A stretch of DNA of 64,000 nt from Streptomyces lateritius (GTDB lineage Bacteria > Actinomycetota > Actinomycetes > Streptomycetales > Streptomycetaceae). Below, one piece after another: positions 7,669 through 15,860 of the stretch. The notes under the pieces were generated by a model, which worked only from the letters and a program-made list of their open reading frames with translations, was not told the DNA's origin and searched no databases. The first letter of the stretch is position 1, and each line of letters begins with the position of its first letter. The translations under genes and the position numbers were made by a program. The DNA lies in NCBI RefSeq assembly GCF_014649715.1, contig NZ_BMTO01000006.1:203578-267577 (forward strand). The letters run 5' to 3'.

Positions 7669-8529
7669 ATGCTGCGCTTGGGACGGCGTGAATTCGGGCC
7701 GCACGAGCCGGTGATCATGGCGATCGTGAACCGGACCCCGGATTCCTTCTACGACCAGGGCGCCACCTTCCGCGACGAGCCGGCCCTCGCCCGGGTCGAG
7801 CAGGCGGTGGCCGAGGGCGCGGCCATCATCGACATCGGCGGGGTCAAGGCCGGCCCCGGCGAGGAGGTGACCGCGCAGGAGGAGGCGCGCCGCACGGTCG
7901 GTTTCGTGGCCGAGGTACGGCGGCGTCATCCGGACGTCGTCATCAGCGTCGACACCTGGCGCGCCGATGTCGGGGAGGCGGTCTGCGAGGCCGGTGCGGA
8001 CGTCCTGAACGACGCCTGGGGCGGGGTGGATCCGCGCCTCGCGGAGGTCGCCGCCCGCTACGGCGCCGGGCTCGTCTGCACTCACGCGGGCGGCGCGGAG
8101 CCCCGGACGCGGCCGCACCGGATCGAGTACGAGGACGTGATGGCCGACATCCTGCGGGTGACCCTGGGGCTGGCCGAACGGGCCGTCGAGCTGGGCGTGC
8201 GGCGGGACGGGATCATGATCGACCCGGGTCACGACTTCGGGAAGAACACCCGGCACAGCCTGGAGGCGACCCGGCGGCTCGGGGAGATGACGGAGACGGG
8301 CTGGCCGGTGCTGGTCTCCCTGTCCAACAAGGACTTCGTCGGGGAGACCCTGGACCGGCCGGTGAAGGAGCGCGTCCTCGGGACGCTGGCGACGACCGCC
8401 GTGTCGGCGTGGCTCGGGGCGCGGGTGTACCGGGTGCACGAGGTCGCCGAGACCCGGCAGGTCCTGGACATGGTGGCGACGATCGCGGGGCACCGTGAGC
8501 CCGCCGTGGCACGGCGCGGGCTGGCCTGA
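7669..8529 (+). CDS. folP: Dihydropteroate synthase family protein, FolP2 type
   Basis: DHPS-fold TIM barrel of 286 residues. The first signature IMAIVNRTPDSFYD is intact. The second loop reads DIGGVKAGPG where active enzymes have DIGGESTRPG. The usual SRK is SNK (SLSNKDFVGE) and the final RVHDV is RVHEV. These changes match the FolP2 paralog of mycobacteria, reported not to replace folP1, so folate synthesis by this protein is doubtful. The ATG at 7669 follows GGGAGGA. A -10-like TAGGGT lies at 7629-7634. No other folate genes are near. The neighbours (tag, LOG, dapE) match the folP2 locus of M. tuberculosis. Confidence 0.85.
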   Translation: MLRLGRREFGPHEPVIMAIVNRTPDSFYDQGATFRDEPALARVEQAVAEGAAIIDIGGVKAGPGEEVTAQEEARRTVGFVAEVRRRHPDVVISVDTWRADVGEAVCEAGADVLNDAWGGVDPRLAEVAARYGAGLVCTHAGGAEPRTRPHRIEYEDVMADILRVTLGLAERAVELGVRRDGIMIDPGHDFGKNTRHSLEATRRLGEMTETGWPVLVSLSNKDFVGETLDRPVKERVLGTLATTAVSAWLGARVYRVHEVAETRQVLDMVATIAGHREPAVARRGLA

Positions 8530-8532
8530 GAG

Positions 8533-8560
8533 CGGACCGGCCCGGGGTCGGACCGGCCCG
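8533..8560. repeat. 12-bp direct repeat after the FolP-like gene
   Basis: CGGACCGGCCCG occurs at 8533-8544 and again at 8549-8560, just after the FolP-like stop and before the shared terminator hairpin. Confidence 0.6.
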
Positions 8561-8561
8561 A

Positions 8562-8595
8562 GGGGCCCCACGGGACCCGGGACCCGTAGGGCCCC
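8562..8595. terminator. Terminator hairpin between convergent folP-like and LOG genes
   Basis: 13-bp stem with one mismatch (8562-8574 with 8583-8595) and an 8-base loop, in the gap between two convergent genes. Confidence 0.75.
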
Positions 8596-8624
8596 GGCCC
8601 CTGAGGTGCCCACGATCGAGGCCT

Positions 8625-9374
8625 CTACCTGCCGACTTCCTTCGAGACCAGCGCCACCGCCTCCTCCACGTCGTCCGTGACGTGGAACAGCAGCAGGTCC
8701 CGCTCCGACGCCTTGCCGCCCGCCACCACCGAGTCGCGGAGCCAGTCGACCAGGCCCTTCCAGTAGGCGGAGCCGAAGAGGACGATCGGGAAGCGGGTCA
8801 CCTTGCGGGTCTGGACGAGGGTGAGCGCCTCGAAGAGTTCGTCCAGGGTGCCGAGGCCGCCGGGCAGGACCACGAAGCCCTGCGCGTACTTCACGAACAT
8901 CGTCTTGCGGACGAAGAAGTAGCGGAAGTTCACGCCGATGTCGACGTGGGGGTTGAGCCCCTGCTCGAAGGGGAGCTCGATGCCCAGGCCCACCGAGACG
9001 CCCTTGGCCTCTCTGGCGCCCTTGTTGGCCGCTTCCATCGCACCCGGCCCGCCACCCGTGATCACCGCGAAGCCGGCCTGGACCAGGGCGCGGCCCAGGC
9101 TCACCCCCGCTTCGTACTCCGGGGAGTCCGGCTTCGTGCGGGCCGAGCCGAAGACGCTGATCGCGCTCGGCAGTTCGGCGAGGGCGCCGAAGCCCTCGAC
9201 GAACTCGGACTGGATCCGCATGACCCGCCACGGGTCGGTGTGCACCCACTCCGAATCGCCCTCGGTGTCCAGCAGACGCTGATCCGTGGTGCCCGGCTGG
9301 ATCTGCTCCCGGCGCCTCAACACCGGTCCCAGACGCTGCTCCTCCGGCTTCGACGCTCCCTCGGGGATACCCAT
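8625..9374 (-). CDS. LOG-family protein (cytokinin riboside phosphoribohydrolase-like)
   Basis: 249-residue Rossmann-fold protein of the TIGR00730/LOG family. It carries GGGPGAMEA (nucleotide binding) and the signature PGGLGTLDELFE. Characterised members hydrolyse N6-substituted AMP to free base and ribose phosphate. The substrate in Streptomyces is unknown. An N-terminal extension of about 70 residues precedes the core, as in the actinobacterial subgroup. The ATG at 9372-9374 follows GGAGGGAG. It lies between the FolP2-like gene and dapE, as Rv1205 does. Confidence 0.92.
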   Translation of the reverse strand: MGIPEGASKPEEQRLGPVLRRREQIQPGTTDQRLLDTEGDSEWVHTDPWRVMRIQSEFVEGFGALAELPSAISVFGSARTKPDSPEYEAGVSLGRALVQAGFAVITGGGPGAMEAANKGAREAKGVSVGLGIELPFEQGLNPHVDIGVNFRYFFVRKTMFVKYAQGFVVLPGGLGTLDELFEALTLVQTRKVTRFPIVLFGSAYWKGLVDWLRDSVVAGGKASERDLLLFHVTDDVEEAVALVSKEVGR

Positions 9375-9458
9375 GGCCTGCTCCCTCCACCGATCCACTG
9401 ATCTTCCGGTTCGGTCAGGGTAGGGCCAGAGAGGTGACAAATGGCGAAATCGCGGCTG

Positions 9459-10553
9459 TCAGGCAGTGAGCCAGTCGCGGAGCCGCGCCTCGCAGTGGCT
9501 GATCCTCTCGACCCGCACGTGCTCGTCGCGCTTGTGCGCGTAGAGGGGGTCAGCGGGGCCGTAGTTGACCGCCGGCACGCCGAGGGCGCTGAAACGGGCC
9601 ACGTCCGTCCAGCCGAACTTGGGGTGGGCGGTGCCACCCACGGCCTTCATGAAGGCGGCGGCGGCCGGGTGCGAGAGGCCGGGAAGGGCGCCGCCGCTCT
9701 GGTCGTCGATCACGAACTCGGCGACGCCGCAGTCGGCGAAGACCTCGCGCACGTGCGCCTCCGCCTCGGCCGGGGAGCGGTCGGGAGCGTAGCGGTAGTT
9801 GACGACGACCGTGCAGGCGTCGGGGATGACGTTGTTGGCGACGCCGCCCTCGATCCGTACCGCGTTGAGGCCCTCGTGGTACTCCAGGCCGTCGATGACG
9901 GGCCTGCGCGGCTCGTAGGCGGCGAGCCGGGCGAGGATCGGGGCGGCGGCGTGGATGGCGTTGGAGCCCATCCAGGAGCGGGCGGAGTGGGCGCGCTCGC
10001 CCTCCGTGCGCAGGTGGACCCGCAGGGTGCCCTGGCAGCCGCCCTCGACCTGCGCGTCGGAGGGCTCGAGGAGCACGGCGAAGTCGGCCTTCAGCCAGTC
10101 CGGGTGCGCCTCGGCGACCTTCCCGAGGCCGTTCAGGTCGGCGGCGACCTCCTCGTTGTCGTAGAAGACGAAGGTGAGGTCGCGGTTGGGCTCGGGGACG
10201 GTGGCGGCGATCCGGAGCTGGACGGCGACGCCCGACTTCATGTCGCAGGTGCCGCAGCCCCACAGGACGCCGTTCTCGTCGAGGCGCGAGGGCACGTTGT
10301 CGGCGATCGGGACGGTGTCGATGTGTCCGGCGAGGACCACGCGCTCCGCGCGGCCGAGGTGCGTCCGGGCCACGACGTTGTTGCCGAACCGGTCGACGGT
10401 GAGGTGCGGGAGGAGGCGCAGGGCCTGCTCGATCGCGTCGGCGAGCGGCTTCTCGGTCCCACTGACGGAGGGGAAGTCCACGAGCGCCGCGGTGAGCGTC
10501 GGGCCGTCCTGCGTGAGGTCCAGCGGGGCGTCGAGGGGAGCGATGTCAGCCAT
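9459..10553 (-). CDS. dapE: Succinyl-diaminopimelate desuccinylase
   Basis: M20 metallopeptidase-fold enzyme hydrolysing N-succinyl-LL-diaminopimelate in lysine and peptidoglycan precursor synthesis. It is 364 residues. Metal ligands are visible in AGHIDTVP, CGTCDMKSG, the catalytic EE pair of YDNEEVAA, LLEPSD and the late His of YAHKRDEHV. Length is normal. The start has no ribosome site but lies 6 bases after a TAGGGT -10 element, so a leaderless transcript is likely. dapC lies 2 kb away. Confidence 0.95.
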   Translation of the reverse strand: MADIAPLDAPLDLTQDGPTLTAALVDFPSVSGTEKPLADAIEQALRLLPHLTVDRFGNNVVARTHLGRAERVVLAGHIDTVPIADNVPSRLDENGVLWGCGTCDMKSGVAVQLRIAATVPEPNRDLTFVFYDNEEVAADLNGLGKVAEAHPDWLKADFAVLLEPSDAQVEGGCQGTLRVHLRTEGERAHSARSWMGSNAIHAAAPILARLAAYEPRRPVIDGLEYHEGLNAVRIEGGVANNVIPDACTVVVNYRYAPDRSPAEAEAHVREVFADCGVAEFVIDDQSGGALPGLSHPAAAAFMKAVGGTAHPKFGWTDVARFSALGVPAVNYGPADPLYAHKRDEHVRVERISHCEARLRDWLTA

Positions 10554-10559
10554 GTGCCG

Positions 10560-10565
10560 ACCCTA
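10560..10565 (-). promoter_or_regulatory. -10 element of a probable leaderless dapE promoter
   Basis: TAGGGT (minus strand) followed by 6 bases and the dapE ATG. The expected transcription start coincides with the start codon. Confidence 0.5.
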
Positions 10566-10578
10566 ACCCGGCCTCCAG

Positions 10579-10584
10579 TACGGT
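10579..10584 (+). promoter_or_regulatory. -10 element of a probable leaderless promoter
   Basis: TACGGT followed by 7 bases and the GTG at 10592. No ribosome site is present. It is divergent from the dapE element 14 bases away. Confidence 0.5.
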
Positions 10585-10591
10585 GGGGCGC

Positions 10592-11518
10592 GTGTCCGAG
10601 CCCATGCGCCCCACCTCCCGCGCCCGCCGCGGCCGCCTCGCCAGGTTCACGGCCGCCTCCGCCGTCCTCCTCGGCCTGGCGGCCTATGTGGCCGTGCACC
10701 AGGTCACGGGGTCCAAGGGCGCCCCCGGGTGCGCGGTGGGCAGTGGTGAGAACACCTACGAGTTCACGCCGGAGCAGGCGTCGAACGCCGCCACGATCTC
10801 GGCCGTGGGCACCACCCGCCGGATGCCGGAACGGGCGGTGACCATCGCCCTGGCGACGGCGCTGCAGGAGTCGGCGCTGCGCAACATCAAGCATGGGGAC
10901 CGTGACTCGCTCGGACTGTTCCAGCAGCGCCCCTCGCAGGGCTGGGGCACCCCGGAGCAGATCCTGGACCCGGTGTACTCCTCGGGGAAGTTCTACGAGG
11001 GTCTGGCGAAGGTGCCCGGCTATTCGCGGCTCCCGCTGACCGTGGCGGCGCAGAAGGTGCAGCGCAGCGGTTTCCCCCAGGCGTACGCGAAGCACGAGCC
11101 GGACGCGGTGCTGCTCTCGGCGGCGCTGACCGGCCGTTCGGCGGCCTCCCTGCGCTGCTCGACGAACATGCCGCCGGACGGGCGGAAGCCGGGCGATCCG
11201 GCGAAGGTACGGGCGGAGCTGGTCCGCGCCTTCGGGCAGAAGGCGGCCCCGAAGGCGTCGGCTTCGACGGCCGGCAGCGCCGGGGCGAACGCGAGCGGCT
11301 CCTCGGCCGTGCTCTCCGTGCCCGTCCGCGCGACGACCGGCACGGACGCGCAGCGCGGGTGGGAGCTCGCCCACTGGGCGGTGGCGCGGGCGGACGAGCT
11401 GCGGATCGTGGAAGTGTCGTACGCGGACAAGGTCTGGCGCGCGGGCGATGTCTCGGGGAACTGGATGAGGGCGGACCTCCCGGGCGACGGAACGGTCCGT
11501 ATGCGGCTCGCGAGGTAA
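10592..11518 (+). CDS. Membrane-anchored lysozyme-like (muralytic) protein
   Basis: 308-residue protein with an N-terminal signal anchor (about residues 19-36). The central domain (about 50-190) has the lysozyme-like pattern TALQESALRN ... DSLGLFQQRPSQGWG ... ILDPVYSS, where the Glu of QES is the probable catalytic residue. An Ala/Ser-rich linker and a further C-terminal domain of about 70 residues follow (AQRGWELAHWAVARADEL). This resembles putative peptidoglycan hydrolases or transglycosylases. Homologues are often labelled heavy-metal transporter, which nothing here supports. GTG 10592 is preferred because a -10 element lies 7 bases upstream. GTG 10583 and ATG 10604 are alternatives. Confidence 0.75.
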   Translation: MSEPMRPTSRARRGRLARFTAASAVLLGLAAYVAVHQVTGSKGAPGCAVGSGENTYEFTPEQASNAATISAVGTTRRMPERAVTIALATALQESALRNIKHGDRDSLGLFQQRPSQGWGTPEQILDPVYSSGKFYEGLAKVPGYSRLPLTVAAQKVQRSGFPQAYAKHEPDAVLLSAALTGRSAASLRCSTNMPPDGRKPGDPAKVRAELVRAFGQKAAPKASASTAGSAGANASGSSAVLSVPVRATTGTDAQRGWELAHWAVARADELRIVEVSYADKVWRAGDVSGNWMRADLPGDGTVRMRLAR

Positions 11519-11915
11519 GGCGGCCGAAGAAGGCGCCGAAAAGCCCGCCGAGGGGGCCGAAGGCGCCGGCGCGGCGGTCGACGCCTCGTACAGCGACTCG
11601 CACAACGCCCGAGCACCCGTACGGGAATTCACTCGGCCGAGTCACGCGTCCCGAAACCGGTCCCCGGAATTCGACAGGGCCCCGACCTGCCCTTCCGTGA
11701 CCCGGCATGCCCCGGCAATTCCCTTGTGGGGCAAGAGGAGTGACGGTTCCGCAGCGGCCTACGCACGGACGCGTTCGTCCATTTTCCTCCCACCAGACAA
11801 TACGACGCATTGCCAACTCTTTACCTTCGGTCGCCGCAACCTTCCCCTCCCTCGAGCCGGTTGTCACTGCGTCCGAACGCGGACACCGCAATGTCCTCTC
11901 CGTCGAAGGAGCACC
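11519..11915. other. 397-base intergenic region
   Basis: No convincing gene. The first 90 bases after the stop read as an Ala/Glu-rich, GC3-rich frame (AEEGAEKPAEGAEGAG) shifted by one from the preceding gene. This could be a relic of a longer C-terminus, but it has no start. The remainder is lower in GC, with AT-richer patches (near 11795-11825) likely to hold the promoter of the small secreted-protein gene. Confidence 0.4.
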
Positions 11916-12311
11916 ATGACCCTCCCCCTGACCCGTCGGATCGCCCGCGCCGCCCTCCTCGTCGCGGCCGGTGCAGCCCCCGTGGTCGGTGCGGCCGGCT
12001 CCGCAAGCGCCCTGGACCACAGCCTCGCGCCCACCGGCGCCCTCTCCGGCGTCAGCTCGCTCGACGGCGCCGGTGTCGGCAACACGGTCGACGGCGCGTC
12101 GAAGACCGCCACCGGTCTCGCCGGCGACAAGACCGTCGGCAAGGCCGTGGACAGGGCGGGCAAGACCGCCACCCCGACCGCGCAGAAGGCCGCGGGCAGC
12201 GCGGGCGAGATCCTCGGCGAGACCGCCGGCGCGGCCACCGAAAGCACCCCGGCCACGGACGGCCTCGGCGAGGGTGTGCCGTCGCTGGGCGGCCTGCCGA
12301 TCGGCGGCTGA
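11916..12311 (+). CDS. Small secreted protein
   Basis: 131-residue protein with a Sec signal peptide (RRIARAALLVAAGAAP, cleavage after ASA near residue 29). The mature chain is Gly/Ala/Thr/Lys-rich with imperfect repeats of a (D/G)KTVGKAVDRAGKTAT-like unit (about 65-95). It has no known domain. Homologues are sometimes called ATP-binding protein without visible basis. The ATG at 11916 follows GAAGGAG at ideal spacing. An in-frame upstream extension to 11697 is not coding in character. It ends 15 bases before a strong terminator. Confidence 0.8.
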   Translation: MTLPLTRRIARAALLVAAGAAPVVGAAGSASALDHSLAPTGALSGVSSLDGAGVGNTVDGASKTATGLAGDKTVGKAVDRAGKTATPTAQKAAGSAGEILGETAGAATESTPATDGLGEGVPSLGGLPIGG

Positions 12312-12325
12312 CCGCACCACCCCGC

Positions 12326-12371
12326 ACGTGTGAGGGCCCGGGGAGCATCCGCTCCCCGGGCCCTCACACGT
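12326..12371. terminator. Strong bidirectional terminator hairpin
   Basis: Perfect 21-bp stem (12326-12346 with 12351-12371) with loop ATCC, between the convergent secreted-protein gene and dapC. Confidence 0.9.
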
Positions 12372-12405
12372 CCACGCCTTCCGCTCGCGCCTTCAGGCCG
12401 TGTCG

Positions 12406-13512
12406 TCAGGCGAGGCGCTTGACCGCCGCCTCGACGCGCTCGTCGGTCGCGGTGAAGGCGACCCGGACGAACCGCTCCCCCGCCTCCCCGTAGAAGTCAC
12501 CGGGCGCGACCAGGACGCCCTTGCCGGCCAGGTACGCCACCGTGTCCCAGCACGGCTCGTCCCGGGTCGCCCACAGGTAGAGGCTGGCCTCGCTGTGCTC
12601 GATCCGGAAGCCGTGCGCCTCCAGGGCCGTGCGCAGCGCCGTGCGCCGAGCCGCGTACCGCTCGCGCTGCCCGGCCACGTGCGCGTCGTCGCCGAGGGCG
12701 GCGACGGTGGCCGCCTGCACCGGGGCGGGCGTCATCATGCCGCCGTGCTTGCGGATCAGCAGCAGCTCGGCCAGGACGTCCGCGTCGCCCGCGACGAACG
12801 CGGCGCGGTAGCCGGCCAGGTTGGAGCGCTTGGAGAGCGAGTGGACGGCGACGACCCCCTCGTACGAACCGCCGCAGACGTCCGGGTGGAGCACCGAGAC
12901 CGGGTCGGCCTCCCAGCCCAGCTCCAGGTAGCACTCGTCGGAGAAGACGAGGATGCCGTGCTCGCGCGCCCAGGCCACGATCCGGATCAGCTCGTCCTTG
13001 CCCAGAACCCTGCCCGTGGGGTTGGACGGCGAGTTGAGCCAGAGCAGCTTCAGGCCGGCCGGGTCCAGCTCGGTCGGGTCGTCGTAGACGACCGGGGTGG
13101 CGCCGCAGAGCCGCGCGCCGACCTCGTACGTCGGGTAGGCGAGGCGCGGGTACGCGACCCGGTCCCCGGCGCCGAGACCCAGCTGCGTCGGCAGCCAGGC
13201 CACCAGCTCCTTGGAGCCGACGACAGGCAGCACGTTCCGGTGAGTGAAGCCGACCGCGCCCAGGCGCCGCTCGCACCAGCCCGTCAGCGCGTCCCGCAGC
13301 TCGGTGGTGCCCCACACCGTGGGATAGCCCGGCGAGTCAGCCGCCCCGACGAGGGCGCGCTGGATCAGCTCGGGAACCGGATCGACCGGGGTGCCCACGG
13401 ACAGGTCCACGATGCCGTCCGGGTGGGCGGCCGCCGTCTTCTTGTACGGCTCCAGCTTGTCCCAGGGGAAGACGGGCAGGCGCGAAGAGACGGCGCCCGA
13501 GACTGCGCTCAC
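12406..13512 (-). CDS. dapC: Succinyldiaminopimelate transaminase
   Basis: Class I/II PLP aminotransferase acting on N-succinyl-2-amino-6-ketopimelate in lysine/DAP synthesis, acting before DapE. Visible features are the substrate loop DLSVGTPVDPVP, the cofactor motif NSPSNPTGRVLG and the Schiff-base lysine in HSLSKRSNLAG. From the GTG at 13510-13512 it has 368 residues. Another GTG at 13524 directly abuts the GAGGAA ribosome site and is less likely, although the chosen one is 11-12 bases away. It lies 84 bases downstream of fdxA on the same strand, as in mycobacteria. Confidence 0.94.
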   Translation of the reverse strand: MSAVSGAVSSRLPVFPWDKLEPYKKTAAAHPDGIVDLSVGTPVDPVPELIQRALVGAADSPGYPTVWGTTELRDALTGWCERRLGAVGFTHRNVLPVVGSKELVAWLPTQLGLGAGDRVAYPRLAYPTYEVGARLCGATPVVYDDPTELDPAGLKLLWLNSPSNPTGRVLGKDELIRIVAWAREHGILVFSDECYLELGWEADPVSVLHPDVCGGSYEGVVAVHSLSKRSNLAGYRAAFVAGDADVLAELLLIRKHGGMMTPAPVQAATVAALGDDAHVAGQRERYAARRTALRTALEAHGFRIEHSEASLYLWATRDEPCWDTVAYLAGKGVLVAPGDFYGEAGERFVRVAFTATDERVEAAVKRLA

Positions 13513-13596
13513 GAGTTGGCTCACTTCCTCGTACGTACGGAAAACGCGTCGGTCCCGTACAGCGGGCGAGGCCGTACGGGACCGAATGCGGCTCGA

Positions 13597-13917
13597 TCAG
13601 CCGTTCTGCGGCGGCAGAGCGGCGATGAAGGGGTGGTCGCGCTCGATCAGGCCGAGCTTGGAGGCACCACCGGGCGAACCGAGCTCGTCGAAGAACTCGA
13701 CGTTCGCCTTGTAGTAGTCCTTCCACTCCTCCGGGGTGTCGTCCTCGTAGAAGATGGCCTCGACCGGGCAGACCGGCTCACAAGCACCACAGTCGACGCA
13801 TTCGTCCGGGTGGATGTACAAGGACCGGGAGCCCTCGTAGATGCAGTCGACGGGGCACTCCTCGATGCATGCCTTGTCCTTGACGTCGACACAAGGCTGC
13901 GCGATGACGTAGGTCAC
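13597..13917 (-). CDS. fdxA: Seven-iron ferredoxin
   Basis: 106-residue [3Fe-4S][4Fe-4S] ferredoxin. The cysteine pattern is CVDVKDKACIEECPVDC then CVDCGACEPVCP, followed by the C-terminal extension typical of FdxA (EEWKDYYKANVEFF). The GTG at 13915-13917 has GGAGGAA upstream. The protein may donate electrons to cytochrome P450s or other redox enzymes. Electron partners cannot be read here. Probably co-transcribed with dapC. Confidence 0.95.
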   Translation of the reverse strand: MTYVIAQPCVDVKDKACIEECPVDCIYEGSRSLYIHPDECVDCGACEPVCPVEAIFYEDDTPEEWKDYYKANVEFFDELGSPGGASKLGLIERDHPFIAALPPQNG

Positions 13918-14029
13918 GCTGTCGTTCCTCCTCGGTAGGGCTGGTCTGCGCGGGAGCGCGGCGTCGTCGATGCCCGCCCCTAGTATCTCCGTTCTCGGGG
14001 ACGATCCGAACAGGAGGGGCTGAGAAGCT

Positions 14030-15031
14030 GTGGAATTCACCGCAGGAGGTCGCCTTGAGGTGCGTATGACCCACGCTGACGTGGGAAAACGTGTCTCAGT
14101 TCGGTACGTGACAGAGGCGTCCGACGCGGGCGGGAGGTTCACCGACGCGGTCGGCGTTCTCACATCCTGGGACGCGGGTGTGCTGCTGATCACACGCCGG
14201 ACCGGTGAGAGCGTCCGGATCGCGGAATCCTCCCTGGTCGCGGGCAAGGTCGTCCCCGCGGCGCCGGCCCGCAGGCGCGGGCCCGCCGCCTCCTTCGAGG
14301 AGCTGGCGCGGGTCACCGCCCGCGCCTGGGAGCCGGTGGAGAGTGAGCCGCTGGGCGGGTGGACGCTGCGGGCGGCGGCGGGATTCACCCGCCGGGCCAA
14401 CTCCGTCCTTCCCCTCGGCGACCCGGGGCTGCCGCTGGACGAGGCCCTGGCGCGGGTGCGCGACTGGTACGCAGAGCGGGATCTCCCGGCGTACCTGCAG
14501 ACGGCGACGGGGGCGGAGGGCACGCAGGAGCTGCTCTGCGCGGAGCTGGAGCGGCGCGGCTGGCGCTCGGAGGTCACGGCGGAGGTACGGGTCGGAGCGC
14601 TCGCGCCGGTCGGGGACCTGGACGCGGACATCTCGTCCGTCCGGCTCTCCCGCTCCCTGGACGAATCCTGGCTCCACCGCTACAACCGTTCGGGTGTGCC
14701 CGGGCCCCATGTGGTGAGCGTCCTCTCCAGCGGTCCGAGTGTGTGGTTCGCGTCCGTACCGGGCACGGGAGACGTACCGGCCGCGATCGGACGCTGTGTG
14801 GTGGACGGCCGCTGGGCCGGGTTCATGGCGGTGGAGGTCGACCCGGCGCACCGGCGTCGGGGGATCGCCTCGGCCGTCATGACGGCGCTCGCCCGGCAGG
14901 CCCTCGACGAGGGCGCCTCGGCGGCCTGGCTCCAGGTGGAGACCGACAACGAGGGGGCGCGGGCGCTGTACGAGGGCATGGGCTTCGCGGTCCATCACCA
15001 CTACCACCACTACGGAGCGGCCGAGGCATGA
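14030..15031 (+). CDS. GNAT-family N-acetyltransferase with N-terminal domain
   Basis: 333-residue protein. Residues about 10-75 form a small beta-rich domain (GKRVSVRYV ... VGVLTSWDAGVLLITRR) that precedes a GNAT fold at about 200-330. The acetyl-CoA motif is DPAHRRRGIASAV, followed by LQVETDNEGARALYEGMGF. The substrate is unknown. GTG 14030 is used. GTG 14060, 10 bases after an AGGAGG, is a good alternative that would remove 10 residues. A TAGTAT -10-like element is at 13981-13986. The stop overlaps the next gene as ATGA. Confidence 0.88.
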   Translation: MEFTAGGRLEVRMTHADVGKRVSVRYVTEASDAGGRFTDAVGVLTSWDAGVLLITRRTGESVRIAESSLVAGKVVPAAPARRRGPAASFEELARVTARAWEPVESEPLGGWTLRAAAGFTRRANSVLPLGDPGLPLDEALARVRDWYAERDLPAYLQTATGAEGTQELLCAELERRGWRSEVTAEVRVGALAPVGDLDADISSVRLSRSLDESWLHRYNRSGVPGPHVVSVLSSGPSVWFASVPGTGDVPAAIGRCVVDGRWAGFMAVEVDPAHRRRGIASAVMTALARQALDEGASAAWLQVETDNEGARALYEGMGFAVHHHYHHYGAAEA

Positions 15032-15846
15032 CGGACTGGCGGCAGGAGTTCGCGGAGGAGGCCCGGGCGGAGCGCCCGGACCTGGCCCGGCTGTGCCTGC
15101 TGATCGGTGCCGTGGCGGACGGCTCGGTCACGGAGGCCGATCTGGACGCGGCCGAGATCGAACTGGACCGGCTGGCCGGTGAACTGCCGTACGGCGCCCG
15201 GGACGCGGCGGACTGGGGGACGGCGCTCGCCCGGCTGCTCGGCGGGCGGTACGGCTTCCATGGGACACAGGCCGACTACCTGCGCCTGGAGTCCTCGCTG
15301 CTGCACGAGGTCCTGCGACGCCGGCGAGGTCTGCCGATCCTGCTGTCGGTGGTGTGGATGGAGGTCGCCCGCCGGGCGGGTGCGCCGGTGTACGGGCTCG
15401 GGCTGCCGGGCCACTTCGTGGTCGGCTTCGGCGACCCGGCGGAGCAGGCCCTCGCGGACCCGTTCGCGGGCGGCCGGGCGATGACGGGCATGGACGCGGA
15501 GCTGCTGGTGGCGGGCGCGACGGGCGAGCCGCTCGAACCGTCGGTGCTGCGCCCCGCGGGCCCGCTGGAGATCGTCCTGCGCATCCTGAACAACATCCGC
15601 GCCTGGGCCTCCCCGCGGCCGGAGCGCTCGGGCGTCGCCCTGTGGGCGGTGGAGCTGGCCCTGCTGCTGCCCTCCCACCCGGCGCGGCTCCGCTACGACC
15701 GCGCGGAACTGCTGGTACAGCGGGGTGACTTCCTGGCCGGCGCGGCGGAGATGGAGTCGTACGCCTCGGTCGTCGCCGCCGTCGAACCGAGCGCCGCGGC
15801 CACGATCCGCAACCGCGCCCAGGCGGCGCGGGCGCTGCTGAACTAG
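15028..15846 (+). CDS. Transglutaminase-like (SirB1-type) protein
   Basis: 272-residue protein of the transglutaminase-like superfamily, SirB1/tetratricopeptide group. The core GLPILLSVVWMEVARRAG, GLPGHFVVG and DPFAGGRAM motifs are present. The usual Cys is not seen in the LPILLS segment, so protease or transglutaminase activity is doubtful. The C-terminus is helical and TPR-like. Its ATG overlaps the GNAT stop (ATGA), so the two are coupled. Biochemical role unknown. Confidence 0.85.
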   Translation: MTDWRQEFAEEARAERPDLARLCLLIGAVADGSVTEADLDAAEIELDRLAGELPYGARDAADWGTALARLLGGRYGFHGTQADYLRLESSLLHEVLRRRRGLPILLSVVWMEVARRAGAPVYGLGLPGHFVVGFGDPAEQALADPFAGGRAMTGMDAELLVAGATGEPLEPSVLRPAGPLEIVLRILNNIRAWASPRPERSGVALWAVELALLLPSHPARLRYDRAELLVQRGDFLAGAAEMESYASVVAAVEPSAAATIRNRAQAARALLN

Positions 15847-15860
15847 GAGCCGCGCGGCGG

